In this document: positions 32,209 through 40,671 of the stretch, in pieces
Numbering within the stretch: the first letter of the stretch is position 1
How the letters are laid out: each line of letters starts with the position of its first letter
NCBI RefSeq assembly: GCF_003202205.1
Contig: NZ_PDOG01000004.1
Span: 70,310-134,309, forward strand
Origin: Halomonas sp. LBP4
GTDB taxonomy: Bacteria; Pseudomonadota; Gammaproteobacteria; Pseudomonadales; Halomonadaceae
Length of the DNA stretch: 64,000 nt
Direction of reading: 5' to 3'
Made by a program: the position numbers and the translations under genes
The notes under the pieces: generated by a model
The model's database searches: none
What the model saw: only the letters and a program-made list of their open reading frames with translations
What the model was told of the DNA's origin: nothing

Positions 32209-32280
32209 TCGTGACCCGCTGACGACGTGGCAGTTATCATGTCCAATAGACGTCGCAGGCGGGATCCAAGGAGCCGACAG

Positions 32281-32712
32281 ATGCCGACACACTACGATCA
32301 GGACGCCTATGCCTGGGCACTGGAACAAGCGGCCCTGCTGCGTAGCGGCAAGCTGGATCAGCTGGATATCGAGCACCTTGCCGAGGAGATCGAAAGCATG
32401 GGCAAGAGCGAGCGCCGCGCCTTGATCAGCCAGTTGGCTCGACTTCTCATGCACCTGCTGAAATGGGACCACCAGCCTGAACGCCGCTCGCGTAGTTGGC
32501 GCCTGTCCATTCAGGATGCCCAGGCCAAGGTGGCTCGGCTGCTGGAAGACAACCCCAGTCTCAGGGCGACAATGCCCGAGCTGATGGCAAAGGCCTATGA
32601 GGATGCTCGCCGGGCAGCCGCCATCGAGACCGATATGGAGCCAGACAGCTTTCCCGGGGAGTGCCTGTACGGTTTCGACGAGACCATGGCCTTCGTTCCT
32701 GAGGAACACTGA
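32281..32712 (+). CDS. DUF29 domain-containing protein
   Basis: 143 residues with the full DUF29 pattern: HYDQDAYAWALEQAALLRSG, IEHLAEEIESMGKSERRAL, LLMHLLKWDHQPERRSRSW and AYEDARRAAAIET. The fold is helical; the function is unknown. AAGGAG precedes the ATG. It lies on the opposite strand inside the cas locus, between the creR-like RNA and cas3, and ends 8 bases before the cas3 stop (convergent). With no obvious own promoter or terminator before it, it could be read from the creR promoter. Confidence 0.85.
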   Translation: MPTHYDQDAYAWALEQAALLRSGKLDQLDIEHLAEEIESMGKSERRALISQLARLLMHLLKWDHQPERRSRSWRLSIQDAQAKVARLLEDNPSLRATMPELMAKAYEDARRAAAIETDMEPDSFPGECLYGFDETMAFVPEEH

Positions 32713-32720
32713 GCAGAGGT

Positions 32721-35399
32721 TCACGACTGGCTCCCTTCAACGGCGACCAGTCCCCAGTGGGCACTGTAGCGCCAGCCTGAGTCCTTTTCGGCCAGCCACG
32801 GCTGTACGTAGCGCAGCGCCTGGTAGCGCTCCTGCAAGGCCTCCCACCGGGCCTGATACTCGGAGGGCAAGTCGGCCAACTTGCGGGCCTGGCTCTGGCG
32901 CAGCTTGATCTGGCTGAGCATATCGGCATGGCGCTTCTCCTCGGCCCAGAGCCCCAGAACACCTTCGGTATCACGCTTGAGTAGCGCCACATTGACCGTC
33001 GGTTCATCGACCAGTCGCGTGCCCATCTCCTGCTCTTCCTGCCACTTGTGGCGATCCCAGGCGTAGCCCGCCTCGAGCTCCAGGGCGTTGAACGTCGCCA
33101 TCGACTCAGCGACACCCTGCATGCCCCGTTGCTCCCAGCGCGCCTCCTGAAGACCATCCGGCACCAGATCGATCACAGAGCCATAGACGCCCTCGATCAG
33201 TGCACGCGCTTCCTCAGGCATGCGGATTGCCCCCAACTCGCGCAGGATTCTCTGGGTCAACCACAGCAGGGAGGTATCCCGATAGACGGCATTGGTGCCA
33301 GGCAAGGCTCGCTTCAGCCACGACTCATCCGGCTCTTCCGACCATTCGGGTGCCAACACATGGAGGGCGGGGGTCCGGCGAGGGCCCCGCATATGACGCT
33401 GGAGACGCCCGGCACGCTGGACCAGCAGGTCGATGGGAGCAAGGTCGCTGATCATCAGGTCCACGTCACAGTCCAGCGACTCCTGAAAGACCTGGGTGCT
33501 GATCAGCACCTGACCTCGGCGCCCATCCGGCGTGGATGCCTTCCCGAAGCGTTCGATGACGTCGGACTCGATACGCTGACGGTCGATCATGGCGAAGCGG
33601 CTGTGGAACAGCAGGCACCGCTCCGGCTCGGGATGCCGCTCACGGATGGCGTCGAAGGCACGGATGGCGTCATCCACGGTATTGCGCACCCAGGCGACAC
33701 AGTCGCCGCCCTCGACGGCCGCCATGACGGCGTCGATGGCTTGCTCTTCCTGGCTCAGCCAACCGACCTGGACCTCCCGCGATACCTCCGGGCGCGACTG
33801 CAACGCAACCTCACGAGGCGCCTCCTGGGTGATCTGCGTCAGCAGCGGAAATTCCTCCTGCTCCAGGGGAGCCGACTCCATGCCAAGCCCGCCCCGCCAG
33901 GCCGCAGCCAATGACTGGCGCATCGCTTTCGGCAGGGTAGCGGTCAACAGAATAGCGCTGCCGCCCTGACGTGCGTGATAACTCAACAGCTGATTGAGTA
34001 AGGTCTGCATGTAATGGTCATAGGCGTGCACTTCATCGACGATCAACACCTTGCGGGCCAGACCATAGAGACGCAGCGACTGATGGCGGAACGGCAACAA
34101 CCCCATGAGTGCCTGATCGATGGTGCCTACCCCCACCTCGGCCAGCAGCGCCTTCTTGCGTGAGTCGGCGAGCCAGCGGTTGCACTGGGCGGTCGCCGTG
34201 GCCTCCCCAGGCTCATAGTCCCGATCCCCTGGCTGCGGCCTGTCGATGGCGGCCGAAAACGATTCACTCAGCTTGCTGGCTCCATGGGCCAGCACGAAGG
34301 AAGGATTGGAATCGGCCGTGTAGAAGCGCCGATGCAGCTTGCCGAGGCGGTCATACATGGCATTGGAGGTCGCCATGGTCGGCAAGGCGAAGTAGAGGCC
34401 TTCAGCATGGCCGGCGGCCAGTAACCGCTGGGCAAGGATGCAGGCCGCTTCGGTCTTGCCCGCGCCGGTAACGTCTTCAAGGATAAAGAGCTGCGGCCCC
34501 GCCGAAATCGTCAACGTCTCGACTTCTTGCTGCAAGGGGGTTGGCCTAACCGGCTTGCCATCGAACCAGGGCTCGAGCCCGGCATAGGGCAACGGCTCCG
34601 GTAGTTGACCGAACCCGGTATCGCTGAGTATCGCCTCGGCCCGGGGCAACGCATAACGCTCCCAATACGCGGCCAGCGGCATCTCTGCCTGACAATAACG
34701 AAAGCGCTCCTGGTTGGAGCCCAGCCAGTCGCTAAGCGTCGCCCAGCCCGCAATGGTCCAGCTCAGTGACCGGAAGATATCCAGCCATTCGGCCGAGACC
34801 AGTTGCACGACGGGCCACTCGATTTCGATGAGTTCTGCCCATTCCTCGGTGAATCGACGGGCGGCTTCGGTGTCGGCACTGATGGCGTCTTCGGCGAAGA
34901 ACCGTTCGGGAATAAGCTGATCCGCCTCAACCGGCTGGCCATGATGGCCAAAGAAGGGAACCAGCAATACCTGCATGGCCTTGCGGCGCTGACGCTTTGC
35001 CTGACGCTCCAGATGCACCTCGGACCAGCGCAAGACTCCGCCTTCCAGCCAAGTCAACCAGTACTCCTGCCATAGAAGGGCACCCAGTCGGTCATGTCGC
35101 ACGGTATATTCGTATCGCTCGACGGGCGAAACCAGCTTCACGCCTTCGGGCCGAGCCAGCCCCTGGAAAGTGCGAGAAAACTTGCCGAGATCATGCAAAC
35201 CAAGCAGAAAGACGAAGAAGCGACGCAGCGCCTCGGGAGACATGGCGAGCTGTGTCGCCAAGTGCAGAGCCAGTGGGCGTTCAGGAGCGAGCAGATACCA
35301 ACCGACGGCGGCCACATCGAGGCTGTGATAAGGCAATAGATGGCAGCTCTCACCCTCTCCCGATGGCTTCGCCTTGCCCCAGTACCGGAAATAACTCAT
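32721..35399 (-). CDS. cas3: CRISPR-associated helicase/nuclease Cas3
   Basis: 892 residues; the DNA-degrading effector recruited by Cascade. The N-terminal HD nuclease shows YHSLDVAAV and GLHDLGKF. The SF2 helicase follows, with Walker A EDVTGAGKTEAA near residue 310, motif II VDEVHAYD near 455, motif III LTATLP and motif VI QRAGRLQRH. GGAG precedes the ATG. It is transcribed separately from the Cascade operon and divergently from a WYL regulator. Confidence 0.97.
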   Translation of the reverse strand: MSYFRYWGKAKPSGEGESCHLLPYHSLDVAAVGWYLLAPERPLALHLATQLAMSPEALRRFFVFLLGLHDLGKFSRTFQGLARPEGVKLVSPVERYEYTVRHDRLGALLWQEYWLTWLEGGVLRWSEVHLERQAKRQRRKAMQVLLVPFFGHHGQPVEADQLIPERFFAEDAISADTEAARRFTEEWAELIEIEWPVVQLVSAEWLDIFRSLSWTIAGWATLSDWLGSNQERFRYCQAEMPLAAYWERYALPRAEAILSDTGFGQLPEPLPYAGLEPWFDGKPVRPTPLQQEVETLTISAGPQLFILEDVTGAGKTEAACILAQRLLAAGHAEGLYFALPTMATSNAMYDRLGKLHRRFYTADSNPSFVLAHGASKLSESFSAAIDRPQPGDRDYEPGEATATAQCNRWLADSRKKALLAEVGVGTIDQALMGLLPFRHQSLRLYGLARKVLIVDEVHAYDHYMQTLLNQLLSYHARQGGSAILLTATLPKAMRQSLAAAWRGGLGMESAPLEQEEFPLLTQITQEAPREVALQSRPEVSREVQVGWLSQEEQAIDAVMAAVEGGDCVAWVRNTVDDAIRAFDAIRERHPEPERCLLFHSRFAMIDRQRIESDVIERFGKASTPDGRRGQVLISTQVFQESLDCDVDLMISDLAPIDLLVQRAGRLQRHMRGPRRTPALHVLAPEWSEEPDESWLKRALPGTNAVYRDTSLLWLTQRILRELGAIRMPEEARALIEGVYGSVIDLVPDGLQEARWEQRGMQGVAESMATFNALELEAGYAWDRHKWQEEQEMGTRLVDEPTVNVALLKRDTEGVLGLWAEEKRHADMLSQIKLRQSQARKLADLPSEYQARWEALQERYQALRYVQPWLAEKDSGWRYSAHWGLVAVEGSQS

Positions 35400-35505
35400 T
35401 CCCGAACTCCATTTCGTTATTGATTGTTACTGCCCCATCTAAGCACCCTATCCCTGTTGCCACCACCACTGTCCATGAGACCAGCATATTTTTCAGGCCG
35501 ATATT

Positions 35506-35521
35506 GATCATGGCCATGGTC
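35506..35521. promoter_or_regulatory. Candidate operator between cas3 and the WYL gene
   Basis: GATCATGGCCATGGTC is a 16-bp near-palindrome (one mismatched pair) in the 150-bp divergent intergenic region. It lies 28 bp before the WYL start. It could bind the WYL regulator, but the motif is short and unproven. Confidence 0.3.
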
Positions 35522-35549
35522 GCAGAACAGCACCTGATAAGGAGGTTGT

Positions 35550-36419
35550 ATGACCGCAATGGCACCACTTCCCTGGGACACCCTGGCCCGCTACCGGTTG
35601 ATCGAGATCCTGGCGCTATGGGAGGGCCGGGTGGTGGCGTCGCAGCTTGGCCAGGCCTTCGGCATCGGGCGCCAGCAGGCGCAGAAGGTGCTCAAGCGCT
35701 ATCGGGAATTGGTGCCCGCGAACCTGGTGTATGACGAGTCGCGCAAGGGCTTCCTGCCCGCCGAGGACTTCTCGCCACACTTCACCCTCGGCCGGGTCGA
35801 AGAGTACCTACATCTGCTGGGGTCGGGTCAGGGGCTGGACTCGCCTTTCACCGGGCTCGGCCTGGGGGCGGCGGATACCGAGTCGTTGCCCCTGCCCAGC
35901 CGCCAGGTGTCACCGGGGGTAGTACGCGAACTGGTCAAGGCGTCGCGCCAGGGGCTACGGCTGGAGGTGACCTATGCGTCGTTTTCCAGCCCGGCGGGGG
36001 AGGAGCGCATCATCGTGCCGCACACCCTGGTGTTCGCTGCCGGGCGCTGGCATGTGCGGGCTTTCTGCGAAAAGCACCTTGCCTATCGGGACTTCGTGTT
36101 GAGCCGCTTCCGCAGCGTGCCGGAGCCCTGCGGAGAGATGCTGGGGGCTCATGGCGGCCAGCATGACGAGAAGTGGCACACCCAGGTGGCGGTCAGGCTG
36201 ATCCCCGACCGGCGGTTGCCCGAAGCCGAGCGTGAACTCCTCGCCATGGACTACGGCATGACGGATGGTGAGCTACTGCTGTATTGCCGAGGCCCGCTGG
36301 TGCTCTATGCCCTGCGGGAACTCGGTGTGAACCCGCATCACAGCGAACCCGATCCGCGCGCCCAGCAGATCGAGATCGCCAACCGCGAGGCGCTGGCCAC
36401 CTGGATCCGCTGGGATTGA
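35550..36419 (+). CDS. WYL domain transcriptional regulator (CapW/BrxR-like)
   Basis: 289 residues. A winged helix-turn-helix (about 10-75; RYRLIEILALWEGRVVASQLGQ, GIGRQQAQKVLKRYREL in its helices) is followed by a WYL domain (about 120-200; LEVTYASFSSP, EERIIVPHTLVFAAGRWHVRAFC) and a C-terminal WCX-like segment. This layout matches regulators that control phage-defence loci. Divergence from cas3 suggests it controls cas3, itself, or both. AAGGAGG gives the start. Confidence 0.88.
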   Translation: MTAMAPLPWDTLARYRLIEILALWEGRVVASQLGQAFGIGRQQAQKVLKRYRELVPANLVYDESRKGFLPAEDFSPHFTLGRVEEYLHLLGSGQGLDSPFTGLGLGAADTESLPLPSRQVSPGVVRELVKASRQGLRLEVTYASFSSPAGEERIIVPHTLVFAAGRWHVRAFCEKHLAYRDFVLSRFRSVPEPCGEMLGAHGGQHDEKWHTQVAVRLIPDRRLPEAERELLAMDYGMTDGELLLYCRGPLVLYALRELGVNPHHSEPDPRAQQIEIANREALATWIRWD

Positions 36420-36570
36420 CCCTGGGGCCTCTCCACGAGCCTCTCGAAAGATGGAAGCATGTTCAGCGAATAACGCACCGAGACCATCCCCTATGGGCCA
36501 GATCCTAGCGGACCCCCAGGTTTCTCCCGACCGGGGCGAGCGGCGACGACTGATCGCCTATCCTTAGACC

Positions 36571-37230
36571 ATGTGCGGCCGCTTCGCTCTGTATAGCCCA
36601 CCTCCCAAGCTCTCCGAATCGCTGCGCTTGCCGCTGGTGGAGCGGGAGCTGACGCCACGCTACAACGTGGCGCCGGGGACCTTTATCACCGCGGTGCGTC
36701 GTGCGGATGACGACGCGCCACTGGTGATGGACGACTTGTGGTGGGGCTCTAGGCCGCACTGGGCCCAGGGGACGGCACCACAGCCGATCAACGCCAAGGT
36801 CGAGTCGGTGGCCACTTCCAGGTACTTCCGCGGTGCGTTCGCACACCACCGTTGCCTGGTGCCGGCCGATGGCTGGTTCGAGTGGCTGCCGGTCAACGGC
36901 CGAAAGCAGCCCCACTACCTGACCAGGGCCGATGGCGAACCGCTATGGTTGGCGGGGATCTGGGCCGAGCGGGCGGATGGCAAGGCCGGCTGCGCGATCC
37001 TGACGGAACCGGCGCGCGGGGTGACCAAGGAGATCCACGACCGGATGCCGCTGGCACTGGATGCGGAGAGCCTGGAGCCGTGGCTCGATCCGCATCTGAC
37101 CGATCGGGAGACGCTTCGCCAGCTGGTGCATCACCTCGAGGCGGAGTTGATGACTCACTGGCCGGTGAGTACACGGGTGAATCGGCCCACACAGGACGAC
37201 GCTTCGCTGGTCGAGCCCATCTCGTCATGA
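36571..37230 (+). CDS. SOS response-associated peptidase (SRAP, YedK/HMCES family)
   Basis: 219 residues. Cys2 of MCGRF is the catalytic residue that crosslinks to abasic sites in single-stranded DNA. Also seen are PRYNVAPGT, the Asn/Glu region INAKVESV, LVPADGWFEW and the catalytic His in IHDRMP. The protein shields abasic sites during replication. It is convergent with umuC; a broken second copy lies on the far side of umuDC. Confidence 0.93.
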   Translation: MCGRFALYSPPPKLSESLRLPLVERELTPRYNVAPGTFITAVRRADDDAPLVMDDLWWGSRPHWAQGTAPQPINAKVESVATSRYFRGAFAHHRCLVPADGWFEWLPVNGRKQPHYLTRADGEPLWLAGIWAERADGKAGCAILTEPARGVTKEIHDRMPLALDAESLEPWLDPHLTDRETLRQLVHHLEAELMTHWPVSTRVNRPTQDDASLVEPISS

Positions 37231-37254
37231 AGGGTGTGGGCGATGCGGTAGCGG

Positions 37255-38535
37255 CTACCGGATATTGGCGCTGGGTAGCTCTTCCCACCGCGTGGTCCAT
37301 CTGGGCGTTCGATGGGCACAGCGCAGGTGCCAAGCGGCGCCGGGGCTGGGCCTGCCAAGCGTGACCGTGCCGCGCCCCATCTTCTGGTTGATCTCGTCAA
37401 GCGCCGCCATCAGTTGGTGGCCCTTGTCGCGCTGGGCGGCGCGTTCCGGCGTGTCGAGCAGCGAGAGTTGTTGGCGGTTGGCGTCCACCAGGTCGATGAG
37501 CATGACCCCGCCCTTCATGAAGGCGAAGTTCGGCCGGTAGATGGCGGTGAGCGCCTGGCTGGCGGCGTGGAGGATCGCGCGGCTGTCGTCGGTGGGGCGT
37601 GCCAGCTCGGCGATGGCGCTGGGGGAGTACTGGGGCAGGTCTGGCCGGTGGGGGTTGGTCTTGAGGAACACGTAGACGGCGCGGGCCTGGCTTCCCTGGG
37701 CCCGGAGCTTCTCGGCGCTGCATTGGGCGTGCTGGCGGATGGCCTGGTGGATCTCGCCCAGGTCGCCGCTGAGGCGGCCGAAGCTGCGCGAGGTCATGAT
37801 GCGCTGGCGGGGCTCGTTGCCGTCGATCATCTCGATGCAGGGGATGCCGCGAAGCTCGAGAGCGGTGCGCTCCAGGGTGACTGAAAAGCGCTGCCGGATC
37901 CGCTTCGGATCGGCCTGGGCGAGGTCCCATGCGCTCTTGATGCCCATGAGCGCCAGGCGCTCGACCAGCCGGCGGCCCACGCCCCAGATGTCGCCAAGCT
38001 CGATCTTCTGAAGCAGGCCGCGGGCCTCCAGGCTGTCGGCCTGCAGCACGCACACGCCGCCGTAGGCCGGGATCTTTTTCGCCGCCCGGTTAGCGAGCTT
38101 GGCGAGGGTTCGGGTCGGCGCGACACCCACGCATACGGGAATGCCAGTGTACTGGCGGACCTTCTGGTGCAGCTGCCGGGCGTGCTCGAGCAGTTGGCCC
38201 GACGCGAATCCATCAAACCTCACAAACATCTCATCAATGCTGTAGGGCTCGACGCCAGCGGAGAACTCCTCGAGCACCGCCTGCACGCGTTGGCTCATGT
38301 CGCCGTAGAGCTCGTAGTTGCTCGACAGGAGGTGGATACGGCCCTGGCGCACCAAGTGCTGGATCTCGAAGGCAGGCATGCCCATCGGGATGCCGATGGC
38401 CTTGAGTTCGGTGGAGAGGGCGATCACGCAGCCATCGTTGTTCGACAGCACGCCGACGGGAAGGGCAATCAGCCGCGGTTGGAACACGCGCTCGCAGCTG
38501 ACGTAAAAGGAGTTGCAATCGACGAGGCCGATCAT
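37255..38535 (-). CDS. umuC: DNA polymerase V catalytic subunit UmuC
   Basis: 426 residues (E. coli UmuC has 422). Y-family polymerase motifs are present: LVDCNSFYVSCERVF with the first catalytic Asp, SNNDGCVIALS, and the second acidic pair in YSIDEMFV. The thumb helix-hairpin-helix DIWGVGRRLVERL and the C-terminal little-finger domain follow. Its start overlaps the umuD stop (ATGA). Expression should follow the SOS response through the LexA box before umuD. Confidence 0.97.
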   Translation of the reverse strand: MIGLVDCNSFYVSCERVFQPRLIALPVGVLSNNDGCVIALSTELKAIGIPMGMPAFEIQHLVRQGRIHLLSSNYELYGDMSQRVQAVLEEFSAGVEPYSIDEMFVRFDGFASGQLLEHARQLHQKVRQYTGIPVCVGVAPTRTLAKLANRAAKKIPAYGGVCVLQADSLEARGLLQKIELGDIWGVGRRLVERLALMGIKSAWDLAQADPKRIRQRFSVTLERTALELRGIPCIEMIDGNEPRQRIMTSRSFGRLSGDLGEIHQAIRQHAQCSAEKLRAQGSQARAVYVFLKTNPHRPDLPQYSPSAIAELARPTDDSRAILHAASQALTAIYRPNFAFMKGGVMLIDLVDANRQQLSLLDTPERAAQRDKGHQLMAALDEINQKMGRGTVTLGRPSPGAAWHLRCAHRTPRWTTRWEELPSANIR

Positions 38536-38972
38536 ACGGGGTACTCGTGGATGACCGAGCGGACCACACCCCAGACCTGGCAGTCCAGGTTGTCGAGGGG
38601 GATCGGGGCATAGCGGGGGTTGCCCGAGCAGAGGTGCGGCCGGTTGCCGAGCAGCTCGTAGCGCTTCACGGTGATTTCGCCATCGACCAGGGCCACCAGA
38701 ATGTGGCCGGGGCGCGGATCAATGGAGCGATCGACCAGCAGCAGGTCGCCTTCGTGGATGCCGAGGCGGACCATGCTGTCGCCGGTGACGCTCATGAAGA
38801 ACGTGGCCGAAGGGTGCTTCACCAGGCGCTCGTTGAGGTCTAGGGTGCGGCCCTCGTAGTCCTGGGCCGGGCTGGGGAAGCCGCTGAGCCCGACGCGGGT
38901 GAGCGCGAGGGGGTGCGGAAGGGGCTGTGAGGGGGGTGCCGGGTGGGCCGGGATGATCAGATCGTGTGGCAT
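38532..38972 (-). CDS. umuD: DNA polymerase V protease subunit UmuD
   Basis: 146 residues, LexA-fold serine peptidase that self-cleaves to UmuD'. The catalytic Ser is in VTGDSMV and the Lys in ITVKRYE. The expected cleavage point reads LSGFPSPAQDY, with Ser-Gly instead of the Cys-Gly or Ala-Gly usual in this family. The start is the Met before PHDLIIPAHP; a longer frame runs through the LexA box and was rejected. Confidence 0.95.
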   Translation of the reverse strand: MPHDLIIPAHPAPPSQPLPHPLALTRVGLSGFPSPAQDYEGRTLDLNERLVKHPSATFFMSVTGDSMVRLGIHEGDLLLVDRSIDPRPGHILVALVDGEITVKRYELLGNRPHLCSGNPRYAPIPLDNLDCQVWGVVRSVIHEYPV

Positions 38973-38992
38973 GTCGGTGGCCTCTCGTCGAA

Positions 38993-39012
38993 TACTGGCC
39001 ATATATACAGTA
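38993..39012. promoter_or_regulatory. LexA (SOS) box of umuDC
   Basis: TACTGGCCATATATACAGTA is a CTG-N10-CAG operator with extended palindromic ends, 21 bp before the umuD start codon. It matches the gammaproteobacterial LexA consensus closely. Confidence 0.92.
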
Positions 39013-39062
39013 TTTTCGACAGGACCGACCACAGGCAAGCGCTAATGTAAGGTGGAGGTCGG

Positions 39063-39200
39063 TAGATCCCAGCCATCCACACCGCTCACCATCGGATCGA
39101 GTCACAGAGTACGCCTGCTTGCGCCCGCCCACCGGAAGCCATTCATACCAGCCATCGGCCGGTACCCAGCAGTAAGGACGGCCAAGGAAACGCGGACGGA
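39063..39200 (-). pseudogene. Remnant of a second SRAP (YedK-like) gene
   Basis: The minus-strand translation contains PRFLGRPYCWVPADGWYEW and then LPVGGRKQAYSVTRSDGE, unmistakably the middle of an SRAP protein (compare LVPADGWFEWLPVNGRKQ in the intact copy). The N-terminal catalytic Cys segment and the whole C-terminus are missing, and the frame runs out into the LexA/umuD promoter. The fragment is not a close copy of the intact gene, so it is an older paralog or a transferred piece rather than a fresh duplication. Confidence 0.8.
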
Positions 39201-39353
39201 GGTCTAGCAGGAGCCAGCGACGGCGTAACCTTCAGGCCGTCGCTGTTCTGCCAGGAGCGGACCTTCAGCAAGGTCTGATGTAACGACAAAGTTCAGCAGC
39301 CTGCGCTTAACCGTCCCCGGGCGGGCATTCAATCACCGTTATAAACGGCCCAT

Positions 39354-39500
39354 CAGGAAAAGAATAAGGAGGACGATCAGGATTAGCCCGACTATGCCGC
39401 CGCCCCCGGCGAGGATGTTGTTGCCGCTGCGGTAGCCGTAGCCGCCACCCAGCAGAGCGACAGCCAAGATCACGATAAGGATCAGTACGATAGGATCCAT
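39354..39500 (-). CDS. Small hydrophobic membrane protein (DUF3309-like), possibly frameshifted at its end
   Basis: 48 residues: an N-terminal hydrophobic helix (PIVLILIVILAVALLGGG), a Gly/Tyr/Arg linker (YGYRSGNNILAGGGG) and a second helix. The layout resembles DUF3309 proteins, which end in a leucine run and GRI. Here an A3 tract shifts the frame to an early TGA; one extra A would give the ending FLMGRL, matching the family better. Either a real single-base deletion or an assembly error. Confidence 0.5.
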
Positions 39501-39918
39501 TGTTTATTCCTCGCTAATAAAGACGAACACCCGGCCTCCATCCCCTGCCGTTTTGAAAGGCGTTCCTTCGCTGCAGAGGCTGTCCCGATAAGGCACAATT
39601 TCTCGGGATATCGGACGGGCTTCAATTGGCCCCGATACCTTGGCCGGATACCCTGCCGAGGTAACGGGCTGGTGAGCAGACCGCTTACGCCTGCCATTCG
39701 CCCCTGGGACATCTGGCCGGCGGTCGCCCTGCCCACAACCACTCGCCCTTCGCGTCGCCTAACGTGAAGCTCAGCCGCAGCGAAGCCGTCGGCTATAGGT
39801 TGATGTTAGCTGGATCCCATTCGCTTCGCCGCATCGAGCTCCAAGCATCGAAGTCATTACGTTTACCGCCCGAGCACGATGAGGACCACAACCGTGGCCA
39901 TCCAAAGCACTGCCAGGC
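39501..39918. other. Gene-poor interval with one attC-like structure
   Basis: About 420 bp without a credible gene on either strand. The only structured element seen is the attC-like pair of boxes described separately; no promoter or terminator was recognised with confidence. Confidence 0.5.
39757..39811. other. attC-like (integron recombination site) candidate
   Basis: GCCTAAC fits the inverse core RYYYAAC and, 55 bp along, GTTAGCT fits the core GTTRRRY at 6 of 7 positions. The inner arms (TCAGCCG and CGGCTATAGG) are partly complementary, as in folded attC sites. There is no integrase gene in the window. The match is suggestive only. Confidence 0.25.
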
Positions 39919-40671
39919 CTACGCCTGCATCCTGAGGGCATGAGACGGCAGGGAACGGTGCTCCTGTGAGATCCGAGTCAGTACATAGACCAGGGGGCGG
40001 TTATCGGTGCCATTGATCCGGAAGATCACTCCCTCCAGGCGGGCACCTTGGCCGAGCATGCGGTGCAGCATGTCGAGATGCCCCCGAGGCACGTAGCCCA
40101 GCTTGCGCCCGGCGTTCTCCATGCGAATGGCCTCGGAGTCAAAGGGGTTGCCAGGCTCCGCCACGAACTGGACAGTACTACCCTCCCGCAGCTCGCCGGC
40201 CGCGGCCTCCGACTCGTGGTCGTGGCGAAAGCCGGCCACTTCCAGCAACATCTCGAAGGCTTCAGGCGGTTCGTCGAAGGGATGGACCAACTCGAAGCCG
40301 TCGTTGGGCAGCTTGGCACCGCTGTAGCCCAGCAGGGCAAAGTCACTGACCTCGGCAGCTGCCGGAATGGCCCGCAGCTCCAGGTAGCGGCTGAAGTCGC
40401 GGCGGCTGCGCGGCGGCAAGCGCCGCATGAAGGCGTCCATCACCTGGTGGCTATGCTCCGCCTGCTTCAGCGGGAACGCCGGATAGCCCTGAAAGCCCAT
40501 TTCCCTGGCCTCCGCCATCTCGGAGCCATCCAGGTCGTACTGGAGCACCACCTGACCGTCCCGCTTCACCAGCTGGCCCACACGGTAGCGAGAGCAGTTC
40601 TTGCTCTCACGGGCCTGCCAGTAGAGCAGCAGACGGCGCGGTTCCACCAGGTGTTCGATAAAACGGTTCAT
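39919..40671 (-). CDS. HIRAN domain-containing protein
   Basis: 250 residues. The C-terminal part (about 145-235) has a HIRAN domain, a nucleic-acid-end-binding fold: STVQFVAEPGNPFDSEAIRM, GRKLGYVPRGHLDMLHRML. The N-terminal part (YRVGQLVKRDGQVVLQYD, MGFQGYPAFP, AFMRRLPPRSRRDFSRYLE) resembles the N-terminal domain of HipA-type proteins but no kinase domain follows. A role in sensing damaged or stalled DNA is possible; the neighbouring SOS genes are compatible with it. Confidence 0.8.
   Translation of the reverse strand: MNRFIEHLVEPRRLLLYWQARESKNCSRYRVGQLVKRDGQVVLQYDLDGSEMAEAREMGFQGYPAFPLKQAEHSHQVMDAFMRRLPPRSRRDFSRYLELRAIPAAAEVSDFALLGYSGAKLPNDGFELVHPFDEPPEAFEMLLEVAGFRHDHESEAAAGELREGSTVQFVAEPGNPFDSEAIRMENAGRKLGYVPRGHLDMLHRMLGQGARLEGVIFRINGTDNRPLVYVLTRISQEHRSLPSHALRMQA

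Noticed and set aside
32059..32724. A 221-residue minus-strand frame between cas8e and cas3
   Set aside because: It is antisense to the DUF29 gene, has no family similarity and would cross the guide RNA region.
39201..39353. Possible coding fragment LKVRSWQNSDG on the minus strand next to the SRAP remnant
   Set aside because: It is not in frame with the SRAP remnant and no family could be named; too short to support.
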